Source: Sneathiella sp. (GTDB lineage: Bacteria; Pseudomonadota; Alphaproteobacteria; Sneathiellales; Sneathiellaceae). Taken from it: a DNA stretch of 49,644 bases. Every line of letters starts with the position of its first letter. Positions within the stretch are counted from its first letter, which is position 1. Under the pieces are notes generated by a model. The model searched no databases, had not been told where the DNA came from, and saw only the letters and a list, made by a program, of their open reading frames with translations. Where the stretch lies: assembly GCA_017643685.1 (NCBI GenBank), contig JAEPMY010000010.1, positions 1 to 49,644 on the forward strand. The letters run 5' to 3'. Shown in pieces: positions 39,529 through 47,832 of the stretch. Both the position numbers and the translations under genes were made by a program.

Positions 39529-39588
39529 GTTTTATTGGAGGAGCCCCAAACTGTCAAGCAACATAAATGCTTTTTTTTCATTTTTTTT
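39529..39588 (-). promoter_or_regulatory. Strong tRNA-Asp promoter with A-tract upstream element
   Basis: Minus strand TTGACA (39552-39557), exactly 17 bp, TAAAAC (39529-39534), ending 13 bases before the tRNA. Two runs of eight A, 10 bp apart (39571-39578 and 39581-39588), lie just upstream and resemble an UP element. Confidence 0.72.
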
Positions 39589-39723
39589 CGCATTCTTAAA
39601 AAAGGTGAGGAAAACCGCCATTTAGGAGGCGAAAAAAGTTTGAAAAATCAGCTCATTTTCACCCCCTGCCCCAGTTTTTTTAAAAGAACTGTCATTGGGG
39701 GCCGTTAGTTTTTGTAATTTTGA

Positions 39724-39772
39724 GATTCAAAAAATTGAATCTGGTCGCGATATTCGCCCAAACCAGATTCAA
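39724..39772 (-). terminator. Nested inverted repeats, possible terminator or switch
   Basis: TTGAATCTGGT (39735-39745) and ACCAGATTCAA (39762-39772) are a perfect 11-bp inverted repeat, followed on the minus strand by six T (A-run 39729-39734). The arm TTGAATC can pair instead with GATTCAA at 39724-39730, so two hairpins compete. No gene upstream of it is known to need a terminator. Confidence 0.45.
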
Positions 39773-40150
39773 AAACACTCACATTAATCTAATAAAATCA
39801 ATATCTTATAAATAGAAATAATTTTATATTTCTGATATGGGTGTCTCATCTGATTCAAAATAGAGCCTCTAATTCACGGCTCCATTTCCTCCCTCGCAGA
39901 CCTGTCACGAGCCTCCCTATGATGGGAGTAGAAATCACCCCCGAAACCGCCAACGAAATATCCCTCCAAAACACCGTCATCAGACTGTCAAAAGTTGGTC
40001 ATGGAAGACTGCTAGAAAAGAGGAAGAAATAGCGTCGATAAACAACACCCCTCCTCCTGTCCTCCAAGAGGTATGACAGGAGGGAGAGAATACATATAGG
40101 GCACACGCGACCCGAATAAGGCAGTGAATAATCACCTTAGTCCCAAACGC
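39773..40150. other. AT-rich gap without a convincing gene
   Basis: Between the nested repeats and the tRNA-Val terminator I see no supported gene. It holds three inverted repeats: AGAAATA/TATTTCT (39814-39833), CTCCC/GGGAG (39912-39927) and CCTCCTGTC/GACAGGAGG (40053-40083). A plus-strand frame of 63 codons starting at GTG 39841 lacks a ribosome site and looks like chance. A small RNA is possible but not shown. Confidence 0.5.
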
Positions 40151-40176
40151 AAAAAAGCCCGCCAGAGGCGGGCCTT
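40151..40176 (-). terminator. Terminator after tRNA-Val
   Basis: GC-rich stem GCCCGCC with GGCGGGC, 3-base loop, followed on the minus strand by six T. The plus strand also has TTTT after it, so it could work in both directions. It starts 12 bases past the tRNA. Confidence 0.88.
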
Positions 40177-40187
40177 TTGAGGAACGA

Positions 40188-40264
40188 TGGTGGGTGATGA
40201 GAGATTCGAACTCCCGACCCCTTCGGTGTAAACGAAGTGCTCTAACCAGCTGAGCTAATCACCC
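40188..40264 (-). tRNA. tRNA-Val (TAC)
   Basis: A 77-base cloverleaf with encoded CCA. Acceptor stem GGGTGAT with ATCACCC, D arm TAGCTCAG, anticodon stem-loop CTTCGTTTACACCGAAG with TAC, T arm GGGAGTTCGAATCTCTC. TATACA ending about 27 bases upstream may be the -10 box. Confidence 0.96.
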
Positions 40265-40316
40265 GTTCGCGTCGTTGCGAGGCAGTGTATAACAGGGTAT
40301 TTTTCAGAAGGGAAGT

Positions 40317-40355
40317 AAAAAAAACGGGCCAGACCATTTTTTTTGGTCTGACCCG
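40317..40355 (-). terminator. Strong intrinsic terminator after the HU gene
   Basis: Minus strand stem CGGGTCAGACC with GGTCTGGCCCG (one G-T pair) around an A-rich loop, followed by eight T. It lies 27 bp past the HU stop. Confidence 0.92.
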
Positions 40356-40381
40356 CAGAATTCGTAAAAAGCTTATATAAA

Positions 40382-40654
40382 TTAGCCGTTTACTGCGTCC
40401 TTCAGAGCTTTACCAGCCTTGAATTTTGGCTGCTTAGAAGCTGGAATCTGAATTGTTTCGCCGGTGCGTGGGTTACGACCCTCAGAGGCTTTACGTTCAG
40501 ACACGCTGAAAGTGCCAAAGCCAACGAGGCGAACATCGTCGCCGCTAGAAAGTGCGCCTGTTACCGCGTCCAATACAGCATCAACAGCTTTTGCAGCATC
40601 AGCTTTGCTCAGACCAGCACCAGTTACGGCGTTCACGAGATCGTTCTTATTCAC
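40382..40654 (-). CDS. hupB: DNA-binding protein HU
   Basis: Histone-like dimer that bends DNA and shapes the nucleoid. The 90 residues carry the family core: MNKNDLVNAVTGAGLSKADA helix, GFGTFSVSERKASEGRNPRT with the DNA-minor-groove arm ending IQIPASKQPKFKAGKALKDA. It starts at GTG 40652-40654 with GGGGG upstream. It follows lon by 158 bp and ends at a strong terminator, the typical tig-clp-lon-hup order. Confidence 0.96.
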   Translation of the reverse strand: MNKNDLVNAVTGAGLSKADAAKAVDAVLDAVTGALSSGDDVRLVGFGTFSVSERKASEGRNPRTGETIQIPASKQPKFKAGKALKDAVNG

Positions 40655-40812
40655 TATAAGCCCCCTTCAAGTTAGGATAACACATTTTTAAAATTCCAAA
40701 ATATGTCCAACAAAAGACCAGAGAATACTAGAGACCACATTCGGCATGGTCAAAGGGAAAATTAAGGTTATCCCCAGCTTTTCTGCGCATTACGGACAGT
40801 TTTGGATAAATT

Positions 40813-43224
40813 TTAGTGAGTTGTCACTCCACCAGATACATTTTGGCGTGATGCTGCACTTGCGAGCTCCTGCGCAATGCGCTCTTCACTCCAGTCAAGT
40901 GGCTCCAACGGCTTGGTAAGAGCGATTTTCAACACCTCTTCCACGTCGGAAACAGGTATAATTTTAAGCCCTTCTTTCACGTTATCGGGAATCTCTGCCA
41001 AGTCCTTTTCATTCTCTTTCGGAATCAGGACAGTTTTGATCCCACCGCGAAGTGCTGCCAACAATTTTTCTTTCAAACCGCCAATTGGCAGAACACGGCC
41101 CCGAAGTGTCACCTCACCTGTCATCGCGACATCTTTATGCACTGGAATATTTGTCAGCACAGAAATTATGGATGTGACCATCGCCGTACCAGCGGACGGA
41201 CCGTCTTTTGGTGTCGCCCCTTCTGGAACGTGAACGTGAATGTCGTGACGATCAAAATCAGTTGGTTTGATTCCCATCTCCAAGCAACGAGACTGAACAA
41301 AGCTTTTCGCCGCCTGAATTGATTCCTGCATCACTTCACCAAGCTTACCTGTGATTTTCATCTGGCCTTTACCATAGAGTTTCACAGATTCAATGTTGAG
41401 AAGTTCACCGCCAACTTCGGTCCAAGCCAGACCTGTTACCATGCCAACCTGATCGTCTTCTTCAACTTCACCGAAGCGATGACGACGGACGCCCGCATAA
41501 TCTTCCAGATTTTCAGGAGTAACCGTAATTGTTTTGGCTTCACCAGTGACAATTTCTTTCACGGCTTTACGGGCCAGCTTGGCAAGTTCGCGCTCAAGAT
41601 TACGAACACCAGCTTCACGGCAGTAATAACGGATCAAATCACGGATTGCTTCATCTGTAATGGACCATTCGTCTTTTTTCAGACCGTGGTTTTTGACCTG
41701 CTTCTCAACCAAGTGACGTTTGGCGATTTCCACCTTTTCATCTTCGGTGTAGCCAGAAAGCTGGATGATTTCCATACGATCACGAAGCGGTCCCGGCATA
41801 TTCAGGGAGTTCGCAGTACAAATGAACATCACTTCAGACAAATCATACTCCACTTCCAGATAATGATCTGCAAAGTGAGTGTTTTGCTCTGGATCCAGCA
41901 CCTCAAGAAGTGCAGAAGACGGATCACCACGGAAATCATTACCCAGTTTGTCGATTTCATCGAACAGAAACAGTGGGTTAATGGATTTTGCCTTCTTCAT
42001 GGACTGAATGACCTTACCAGGCATGGAGCCAATATAAGTCCGGCGGTGACCACGGATTTCCGCTTCGTCACGAACGCCGCCCAGTGCCACGCGTACGAAA
42101 TTACGCCCTGTTGCTTTCGCAACAGACTGACCAAGAGATGTTTTACCAACACCAGGAGGGCCAACGAGGCAAAGAATAGAACCCTGATTTTTGCGAACAC
42201 GCTGCTGAACGGCAAGATATTCCAAAATACGCTCTTTGACTTTCTCAAGACCGTAATGATCATCATTGAGAATAGCTTCCGCGTTATTCAGGTCTTTCTT
42301 AACCCGGGTCCGTTTGCCCCAAGGAATGGTTAGCAACCAATCAAGGTAGTTCCGAACAACTGTCGCTTCCGCTGACATTGGGCTCATGCTCCGAAGCTTT
42401 TTAAGCTCCTGCTGGCATTTCTCTTCTGCCTCTTTTGTCAGTTTGGTTTTGGAGATTTTCTCTTCCAGTTCCGACAGCTCATCCTTGCCATCTTCCCCTT
42501 CACCCAGCTCCTTCTGAATGGCTTTCATTTGCTCATTCAGATAATATTCGCGCTGAGTTTTCTCCATCTGGCGCTTCACGCGGCTGCGAATTTTCTTCTC
42601 AACCTGCAGAACGCCGATTTCATCTTCCATCAAGCTGTAAACACGCTCGAGACGCTCCGCCGCGTTATCAATTTCGAGGAGTTCCTGCTTCTCGGTGATC
42701 TTAAGCGCCATATGAGACGCCATTGTATCAGCAAGTTTAGACGGCTCATCAATCTGATTAAGTGAAACCAGAACCTCAGGTGGCACCTTGCGGTTCAGTT
42801 TCACATATTGTTCAAACTGAGTGATAACGGAACGTGCCAAAGCTTCCAATTCCGGGCTTTCCTGATCTTTCTCTTCGATCAATTCAGCCTGAACCTGGAA
42901 AAAATCTTCGTTGTCGATAAAGTCAGCAATCTTTGCACGCTCGACACCTTCAACCAGAACTTTCACAGTTCCGTCAGGAAGTTTCAAAAGCTGCAAAACA
43001 GATGCAATGGTTCCGACCCGATGAATGTCGTCTTCACCCGGATCATCCTGGCTGGCATTCTTTTGGGCAACAAGAAGGATCTGTTTATCGTCCTGCATAA
43101 CATCTTCAAGCGCGCGAACGGATTTATCACGTCCGACGAACAATGGGACAATCATATGCGGAAAGACAACAATATCTCTCAGCGGAAGGACTGGAAAAAC
43201 CTGAGTTTGTGGTGTCTCGATCAT
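40813..43224 (-). CDS. lon: ATP-dependent protease Lon
   Basis: Degrades misfolded and regulatory proteins (in Caulobacter these include cell-cycle regulators). The 803 residues comprise an N-terminal substrate domain (about 1-200, FPVLPLRDIVVFPHMIVPLF), coiled helices, an AAA+ module with Walker A GPPGVGKTS, Walker B PLFLFDEIDK and sensor region, and the protease domain with Ser677 (KDGPSAG) and Lys720 (GGLKEK) as catalytic dyad. It sits between clpX (111 bp with a hairpin) and hup. Confidence 0.98.
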   Translation of the reverse strand: MIETPQTQVFPVLPLRDIVVFPHMIVPLFVGRDKSVRALEDVMQDDKQILLVAQKNASQDDPGEDDIHRVGTIASVLQLLKLPDGTVKVLVEGVERAKIADFIDNEDFFQVQAELIEEKDQESPELEALARSVITQFEQYVKLNRKVPPEVLVSLNQIDEPSKLADTMASHMALKITEKQELLEIDNAAERLERVYSLMEDEIGVLQVEKKIRSRVKRQMEKTQREYYLNEQMKAIQKELGEGEDGKDELSELEEKISKTKLTKEAEEKCQQELKKLRSMSPMSAEATVVRNYLDWLLTIPWGKRTRVKKDLNNAEAILNDDHYGLEKVKERILEYLAVQQRVRKNQGSILCLVGPPGVGKTSLGQSVAKATGRNFVRVALGGVRDEAEIRGHRRTYIGSMPGKVIQSMKKAKSINPLFLFDEIDKLGNDFRGDPSSALLEVLDPEQNTHFADHYLEVEYDLSEVMFICTANSLNMPGPLRDRMEIIQLSGYTEDEKVEIAKRHLVEKQVKNHGLKKDEWSITDEAIRDLIRYYCREAGVRNLERELAKLARKAVKEIVTGEAKTITVTPENLEDYAGVRRHRFGEVEEDDQVGMVTGLAWTEVGGELLNIESVKLYGKGQMKITGKLGEVMQESIQAAKSFVQSRCLEMGIKPTDFDRHDIHVHVPEGATPKDGPSAGTAMVTSIISVLTNIPVHKDVAMTGEVTLRGRVLPIGGLKEKLLAALRGGIKTVLIPKENEKDLAEIPDNVKEGLKIIPVSDVEEVLKIALTKPLEPLDWSEERIAQELASAASRQNVSGGVTTH

Positions 43225-43300
43225 CGAATAAGCCTATTAGACCGACGCCACAGGCGGAAATCACGCATGCAACCCGCCGGCCCTAATTTTTTGGAAAGGT

Positions 43301-43326
43301 CGAGACGCCATTACCGGCGTCTCGAT
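43301..43326 (-). terminator. Perfect hairpin between clpX and lon
   Basis: TCGAGACGCC and GGCGTCTCGA form a 10-bp stem with a 6-base loop, 10 bp past the clpX stop. The minus strand continues CCTTTCC, without a proper T-run, so it is a weak terminator or an RNA-processing or stability element. Confidence 0.5.
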
Positions 43327-43335
43327 ATAATACTA

Positions 43336-44601
43336 TTACGCGCTGTCGCCGCTTGCTTCTTTGCGGTCAGCATAGATATAGAGCGGCTGCCCCTCACCTT
43401 CAACAACGTCTCCATTAATGACAATCTCTTCAACTCCTTCAAGAGTCGGGAGATCATACATAGGGTCAAGAAGAATTGCTTCAAGGATAGAGCGCAGACC
43501 ACGAGCACCTGTCTTACGTTCAATCGCCTTTTTCGCGATTGCCGTCAGAGCATCATCTGTGAAGTTCAGTTTCACTTCTTCCATTTCGAAGAGACGCTGA
43601 TACTGCTTCACCAGTGCATTCTTCGGCGCTGTCAGGATCTCAACAAGAGCATCCACATCCAGATCTTCCAATGTGGCAAGAACTGGCAAACGGCCGACGA
43701 ATTCTGGGATCATACCGAACTTAGTCAAATCGTCAGGCTCAACTCCTTTAAGGAGCTCACCTGTTTTACGATCATCTTCTGACTGCACATCAGCACCGAA
43801 ACCGATGGAGGTATCCCGTCCGCGAGAGGCGATAATTTTATCCAGTCCCGCAAACGCACCACCACAAATGAACAGAATGTTCGTTGTGTCCACCTGCAGG
43901 AATTCCTGCTGTGGATGCTTACGGCCACCTTGCGGCGGAACGGAAGCAACGGTGCCTTCCATGATTTTCAGCAATGCCTGCTGAACGCCCTCACCGGAGA
44001 CATCACGTGTGATGGATGGATTGTCAGACTTACGGCTGATTTTATCCACCTCGTCAATATAGACGATACCGCGCTGCGCCCGCTCGACATTATATTCAGC
44101 AGCTTGAAGGAGCTTGAGGATAATGTTTTCGACATCCTCACCCACATAACCGGCTTCGGTCAGGGTCGTCGCATCTGCCATTGTGAAAGGAACATCCAGA
44201 ATACGTGCCAATGTCTGTGCCAGAAGCGTCTTACCGCAACCGGTTGGACCGATCAGCAGAATATTGGATTTTGCCAATTCCACATCATCAGACTTAGATC
44301 CGTGGTGAAGGCGCTTATAGTGGTTATGCACCGCTACAGATAGGACCTTCTTCGCGTGCTTCTGACCGATCACGTAGTCATTCAGCACATCACTAATTTC
44401 CAATGGTGTCGGAACGCCGTCACTTGATTTGACGAGGGTGCTTTTATGTTCTTCGCGGATGATATCCATGCAGAGTTCGACGCATTCATCACAGATGAAT
44501 ACTGTCGGCCCTGCGATCAGTTTGCGTACTTCATGCTGGCTTTTGCCGCAGAAGGAGCAATACAGGGTGTTTTTTGAATCTCCGCCACTTAATTTGGTCA
44601 T
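43336..44601 (-). CDS. clpX: ATP-dependent Clp protease ATP-binding subunit ClpX
   Basis: AAA+ unfoldase that feeds ClpP. The 421 residues contain the zinc-binding domain ([17 protein letters not shown] with CDECVELC), Walker [13 protein letters not shown], Walker [11 protein letters not shown], the pore loop GYVGEDVE, and the IGF loop for ClpP docking ([10 protein letters not shown]). The ATG at 44599-44601 has GGAG seven bases upstream; a GTG two codons earlier is less likely. Confidence 0.98.
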   Translation of the reverse strand: MTKLSGGDSKNTLYCSFCGKSQHEVRKLIAGPTVFICDECVELCMDIIREEHKSTLVKSSDGVPTPLEISDVLNDYVIGQKHAKKVLSVAVHNHYKRLHHGSKSDDVELAKSNILLIGPTGCGKTLLAQTLARILDVPFTMADATTLTEAGYVGEDVENIILKLLQAAEYNVERAQRGIVYIDEVDKISRKSDNPSITRDVSGEGVQQALLKIMEGTVASVPPQGGRKHPQQEFLQVDTTNILFICGGAFAGLDKIIASRGRDTSIGFGADVQSEDDRKTGELLKGVEPDDLTKFGMIPEFVGRLPVLATLEDLDVDALVEILTAPKNALVKQYQRLFEMEEVKLNFTDDALTAIAKKAIERKTGARGLRSILEAILLDPMYDLPTLEGVEEIVINGDVVEGEGQPLYIYADRKEASGDSA

Positions 44602-44820
44602 AGACACTCCAATATTTCGTTGGACTTTCCATATTAGCCATCGACCGACGGACCGACAACAATAATGTTCATATGTTGTTTTACGTCGTATGCATACAGC
44701 CGGATTTCAACGCCCAAGGCTTCTTTTTATACCCTTTTGCTATCAATAATCCGTTAACAACGCAAGCGGGCGGCGAAATAGATCCGCCGCCCGCCCAAAT
44801 CATTCATAAAATTGAATCAA

Positions 44821-45471
44821 TCAGTCAGTTTTGGACTTGCTATCCTTGTCGTCACCTGCGTCTGGACGCTTGGACACAACCTCGTCGATCAGGCCAAAAC
44901 TTTTCGCCTCATCAGCAGTCATGAAATTATCGCGCTCCATTGACCGTTCAATGACTTCCAAAGGCTGCCCTGTGTGATGAACATAAAGATCATTCAGACG
45001 CGCCCGGATTTTCAGGATTTCTTTTGCCTGAATTTCAATGTCTGTTGCCTGACCTTGCGCACCGCCAGATGGCTGGTGGATCATGACACGTGCATTTGGA
45101 AGTGCAAAACGCTGACCTTTTGTTCCTGCTGTTAGCAGGAATGATCCCATGGATGCCGCCTGCCCTACACAAACTGTAGAAATTTCCGGCTTGATATACT
45201 GCATGGTGTCATACATCGCCAAACCAGATGTCACAACGCCACCCGGGCTATTGATATACATATTGATTGGCTTGTTTGGGTTTTCAGCCTCAAGAAACAG
45301 AAGCTGCGCAGTAATGAGGCTGGCCATGCCATCGTGAACCTGCCCGGTCACAAAGATAATACGCTCTTTCAATAGGCGAGAATAAATATCATATGAACGC
45401 TCGCCGCGGGCAGTTTGCTCAACCACCATCGGAACGAGAGTATTCATATAAGTATCAATCGCATCAGCCAT
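44821..45471 (-). CDS. clpP: ATP-dependent Clp protease proteolytic subunit ClpP
   Basis: Tetradecameric serine protease of the ClpXP and ClpAP machines. The 216 residues have the complete triad: Ser107 (GQAASMGS), His132 (MIHQPSGG) and Asp181 ([11 protein letters not shown]). The N-terminal processing region precedes [20 protein letters not shown] lies eight bases before the ATG. The 220 bp to clpX contain no clear terminator; the upstream region has two large inverted repeats. Confidence 0.98.
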   Translation of the reverse strand: MADAIDTYMNTLVPMVVEQTARGERSYDIYSRLLKERIIFVTGQVHDGMASLITAQLLFLEAENPNKPINMYINSPGGVVTSGLAMYDTMQYIKPEISTVCVGQAASMGSFLLTAGTKGQRFALPNARVMIHQPSGGAQGQATDIEIQAKEILKIRARLNDLYVHHTGQPLEVIERSMERDNFMTADEAKSFGLIDEVVSKRPDAGDDKDSKSKTD

Positions 45472-45499
45472 CGTGTTTTCCTCAATTTATTTTGTCGTC

Positions 45500-45563
45500 T
45501 TTCCAATGTGCATATGAATTGGAAAATTACCACCCTAAAACGCACATTATTTTATTTATGTGC
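45500..45563 (-). promoter_or_regulatory. Two inverted repeats in the clpP upstream region
   Basis: TTTCCAAT (45500-45507) with ATTGGAAA (45518-45525) and GCACAT (45542-45547) with ATGTGC (45558-45563), each with a 10-base spacer. Both contain ATGTGCAT-like sequence, which also repeats directly. They lie 29-92 bp before the clpP start, where operators would be expected. No sigma-32-type promoter was recognised. Confidence 0.4.
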
Positions 45564-45570
45564 ATTCATC

Positions 45571-45623
45571 AAAAAAGGCGGCCGTCTCTTTCCCTAACCG
45601 GGTCAGATGACGGCCGCCTTTTT
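45571..45623 (-). terminator. Strong terminator after tig
   Basis: GGCGGCCGTC and GACGGCCGCC form a perfect 10-bp stem with a 22-base loop and T-runs on both sides (six on the minus strand). It lies 21 bp past the tig stop and may also work on the plus strand. Confidence 0.85.
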
Positions 45624-45643
45624 AATTCTCAAATCCGGTTGGA

Positions 45644-47095
45644 TTAGTCGTCTTTTTTCTTAGCTGCTGCTTTTTTCTTCGGAGCGGCTTTTTTCTTAGG
45701 AGCCTCTTCTCCGTCTTTTTTAGCAGCTGCTTTCTTCTTTGGTGCCGCTTTCTTCTTAGGCTTCTCTGCAGGTGCCTCATCTGGGTCTGCAGTCAGCTCT
45801 TCGAAGGAGACTTTCTTCTCAGTCACGTCAGCGAGTTCAGCAATGAAATCGATAACTTTGTCTTCGAAGATTGGGGCACGCAGATTGTTCTGCATTTCAG
45901 GGTTCTGCTGGAACATCTGGAAGATTTGCTGTTCCTGACCTGGGAAGTTACGCGCCTGAGCCAGCATTGCCTGCTGAACTTCTTCGGTTGTGACTTCGAT
46001 ATTGTTCAGACGACCAACTTCTGCAAGCAGCAGACCAAGACGCACACGGCGCTCAGCAATGCTGTCATATTCTGCTTTCAGTTCGTCTTCGCTCTGATCC
46101 TGGTCTTCCAACTTCTCACCGGAGCGCTCGAGCTCTTCCTGGAACTGTTTCCAGATGCTGTCGAACTCAGCCTGTTTCATTCCTGGAGGAACTTCGAAAT
46201 CATGACCATCTGCAAGTGCGTCAAGCATGTTACGTTTCAGTGTCTGACGGGACAGCTGGTTGTAATCTTCTTCGATACGACCGCGAACCGCGTCTTTCAG
46301 TGCTGCCAGATCGTCAAGGCCAAGTTTCTTAGCAAACTCGTCATCAACTTCTACTTCTGCAGCTTCCTGAACTTCGTGAATTTTCACTTCGAAAACAGCT
46401 TCTTTACCAGCAAGGTGCTCTGCACCGTAGTTTTCTGGGAAAGTCACGTTCACTTCAACTTCTTCACCGCCTTTTTGGCCGATCAGCTGATCTTCAAAGC
46501 CTGGGATAAACTGACCAGAGCCGAGTTCAAGCTGGTGACCTTCTGCGCTACCGCCTTCGAAAGCTTCACCGTCAACTTTACCAACGAAGTCCATCAGAAC
46601 TGCGTCGCCAGCTTTGGCTTTACGGTTACGGGCAACTTTCTTGAAGTTTTTCTGAGAAGCAGCGATCTGTTGAACGGCTTCGTCAACTTTTTCGTCTTCA
46701 ACGTCAGCAGCAAGTTTTTCGATTTTCAGCTTGGAGAAGTCCATCGGTGTGAACTCTGGCATCACTTCAACTTCGATAGTGAATTCCAGATCGGAACCCT
46801 CTTCGAATTTAGTGATTTCAATTTTCGGCTGCTGTGCAGGACGCAGTTCGTTGTCATTCAGAGCTTTCTGGCTGCTTTCGTTGACAACTTCCTCAAGGAC
46901 TTCGCCCATTACCTGACCGCCAAAGCGCTGACGCAGAATGGCCATAGGGACTTTACCTGGACGGAAACCTGGCAGTTTTACCTGTTCACCAACTGTAGTC
47001 AGTTTTTCTGTAACTTTGGAGTCGATATCAGCGGCCTCAACGACAACTGTAAAATCCCGTTTCAGCCCTTCAGAGCTCGTTTGTGTAACCTGCAT
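45644..47095 (-). CDS. tig: Trigger factor
   Basis: Ribosome-bound chaperone and peptidyl-prolyl isomerase that receives nascent chains. The ribosome-docking loop GFRPGKVPMAILRQRFG is intact, the FKBP domain spans about 150-245 (GDAVLMDFVGKVDGEAFEGG, FIPGFEDQLIGQKGGEEVEV), and the helical C-domain runs to about 435. At 483 residues it is about 50 longer than E. coli Tig because of a Lys/Ala/Pro tail in which KKKAAPKKKAAAKK occurs twice. A tRNA-Leu gene lies 74 bp upstream on the same strand. Confidence 0.97.
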   Translation of the reverse strand: MQVTQTSSEGLKRDFTVVVEAADIDSKVTEKLTTVGEQVKLPGFRPGKVPMAILRQRFGGQVMGEVLEEVVNESSQKALNDNELRPAQQPKIEITKFEEGSDLEFTIEVEVMPEFTPMDFSKLKIEKLAADVEDEKVDEAVQQIAASQKNFKKVARNRKAKAGDAVLMDFVGKVDGEAFEGGSAEGHQLELGSGQFIPGFEDQLIGQKGGEEVEVNVTFPENYGAEHLAGKEAVFEVKIHEVQEAAEVEVDDEFAKKLGLDDLAALKDAVRGRIEEDYNQLSRQTLKRNMLDALADGHDFEVPPGMKQAEFDSIWKQFQEELERSGEKLEDQDQSEDELKAEYDSIAERRVRLGLLLAEVGRLNNIEVTTEEVQQAMLAQARNFPGQEQQIFQMFQQNPEMQNNLRAPIFEDKVIDFIAELADVTEKKVSFEELTADPDEAPAEKPKKKAAPKKKAAAKKDGEEAPKKKAAPKKKAAAKKKDD

Positions 47096-47169
47096 GAACG
47101 ATCGCCCGTCATTTTAGTTAAAGTTCGTATTTAAATAGCAAGCAGCATGTGAGCCGATTGCCTGAATTA

Positions 47170-47253
47170 TGGTGCGGGTAGAGGGAGTCGAACCCCCACA
47201 CCAAAGGTACTGGTACCTAAAACCAGCGCGTCTACCAATTCCGCCATACCCGC
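47170..47253 (-). tRNA. tRNA-Leu (TAG)
   Basis: An 84-base class II tRNA with long variable arm and encoded CCA. Acceptor stem GCGGGTA with TACCCGC, anticodon stem-loop CTGGTTTTAGGTACCAG with TAG, variable arm TACCTTTGGTG, T arm GGGGGTTCGACTCCCTC. No terminator separates it from tig. Confidence 0.96.
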
Positions 47254-47397
47254 GTATAAGAATATCACTGCCTATGAGCAGCGAAATAATCATCAAATGC
47301 GTCACCACATCGTCATGAAGCGGCGTCTATAGCACATGATTTCCAGCTATGCCTAGAGTATTTCTGGCAACTTTTGAATAAAAAAGCATTTTTATTG

Positions 47398-47417
47398 AAA
47401 AAAACCCTGAAAACAGG
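47398..47417 (-). terminator. Second, weaker terminator downstream of the 76-codon gene
   Basis: CCCTG and CAGGG with a 4-base loop, followed on the minus strand by six T. It lies about 20 bp beyond the first terminator. The rest of 47254-47397 shows nothing definite. Confidence 0.5.
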
Positions 47418-47433
47418 GCTTTTGACTGCGCAA

Positions 47434-47464
47434 TAAAAAAGCGCCCATCTCACTTAGAAGGCGC
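47434..47464 (-). terminator. Terminator after the 76-codon gene
   Basis: AGCGCC and GGCGCT stem with a 14-base loop that can pair further, followed on the minus strand by six T, 33 bp past the stop codon. Its direction supports the minus-strand reading of the gene. Confidence 0.75.
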
Positions 47465-47496
47465 TTAATCTGCAATATCATAAAGGGGATGATGTA

Positions 47497-47727
47497 TTAC
47501 GCGACGTGAAAGTCCTTGGCGAAAGCATCCAGTGCCAACAATCTAATTCCTTGCGGATCTTTCTTGCTGCTACAGATCAGAGTTTTCTCAAACCTGACAT
47601 GGGGGATACCCTGATCGTCATCCGTGATGCTGATAACACGGGCTTCTTCACGGGCATTTACGCGCATGTCGCGGCAGTATACTGCGCCGCAGGCAATTTT
47701 CTCTTTGAGATTGGTGCGTCTAAACAT
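47497..47727 (-). CDS. Conserved small protein of unknown function
   Basis: A 76-residue soluble protein, MFRRTNLKEKIACGAVYCRD at the start, then RVISITDDDQGIPHVRFEKT and a C-terminal LALDAFAKDFHVA. From memory it resembles short alphaproteobacterial proteins with a GIPHVRF core and LALxSF ending; no search was done. The layout of small beta strands with many basic residues could suit nucleic-acid binding, but that is a guess. It stands alone between nnr and tRNA-Leu, with two terminators behind it. Confidence 0.68.
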   Translation of the reverse strand: MFRRTNLKEKIACGAVYCRDMRVNAREEARVISITDDDQGIPHVRFEKTLICSSKKDPQGIRLLALDAFAKDFHVA

Positions 47728-47832
47728 GATATTGTACCTGATCCTTTACAATCCCCTTCAATCTATTGGAATATAAAAGGAAAAAGTAAATAAACCCTTT
47801 ACAGTAGAATTACTGGTAAACTCCTGCAAAAT

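Noticed and set aside
39841-40032. Plus-strand 63-codon frame in the tRNA gap
   Set aside because: GTG start without a ribosome site, no recognisable domain, low-complexity composition; more likely chance in non-coding DNA.
45926-47134. 402-codon plus-strand frame opposite tig
   Set aside because: Phe-rich composition is the mirror of Glu/Lys codons in trigger factor; no independent start signal.
47506-47793. 95-codon plus-strand frame opposite the 76-codon gene
   Set aside because: The terminators and the more protein-like composition favour the minus-strand gene.
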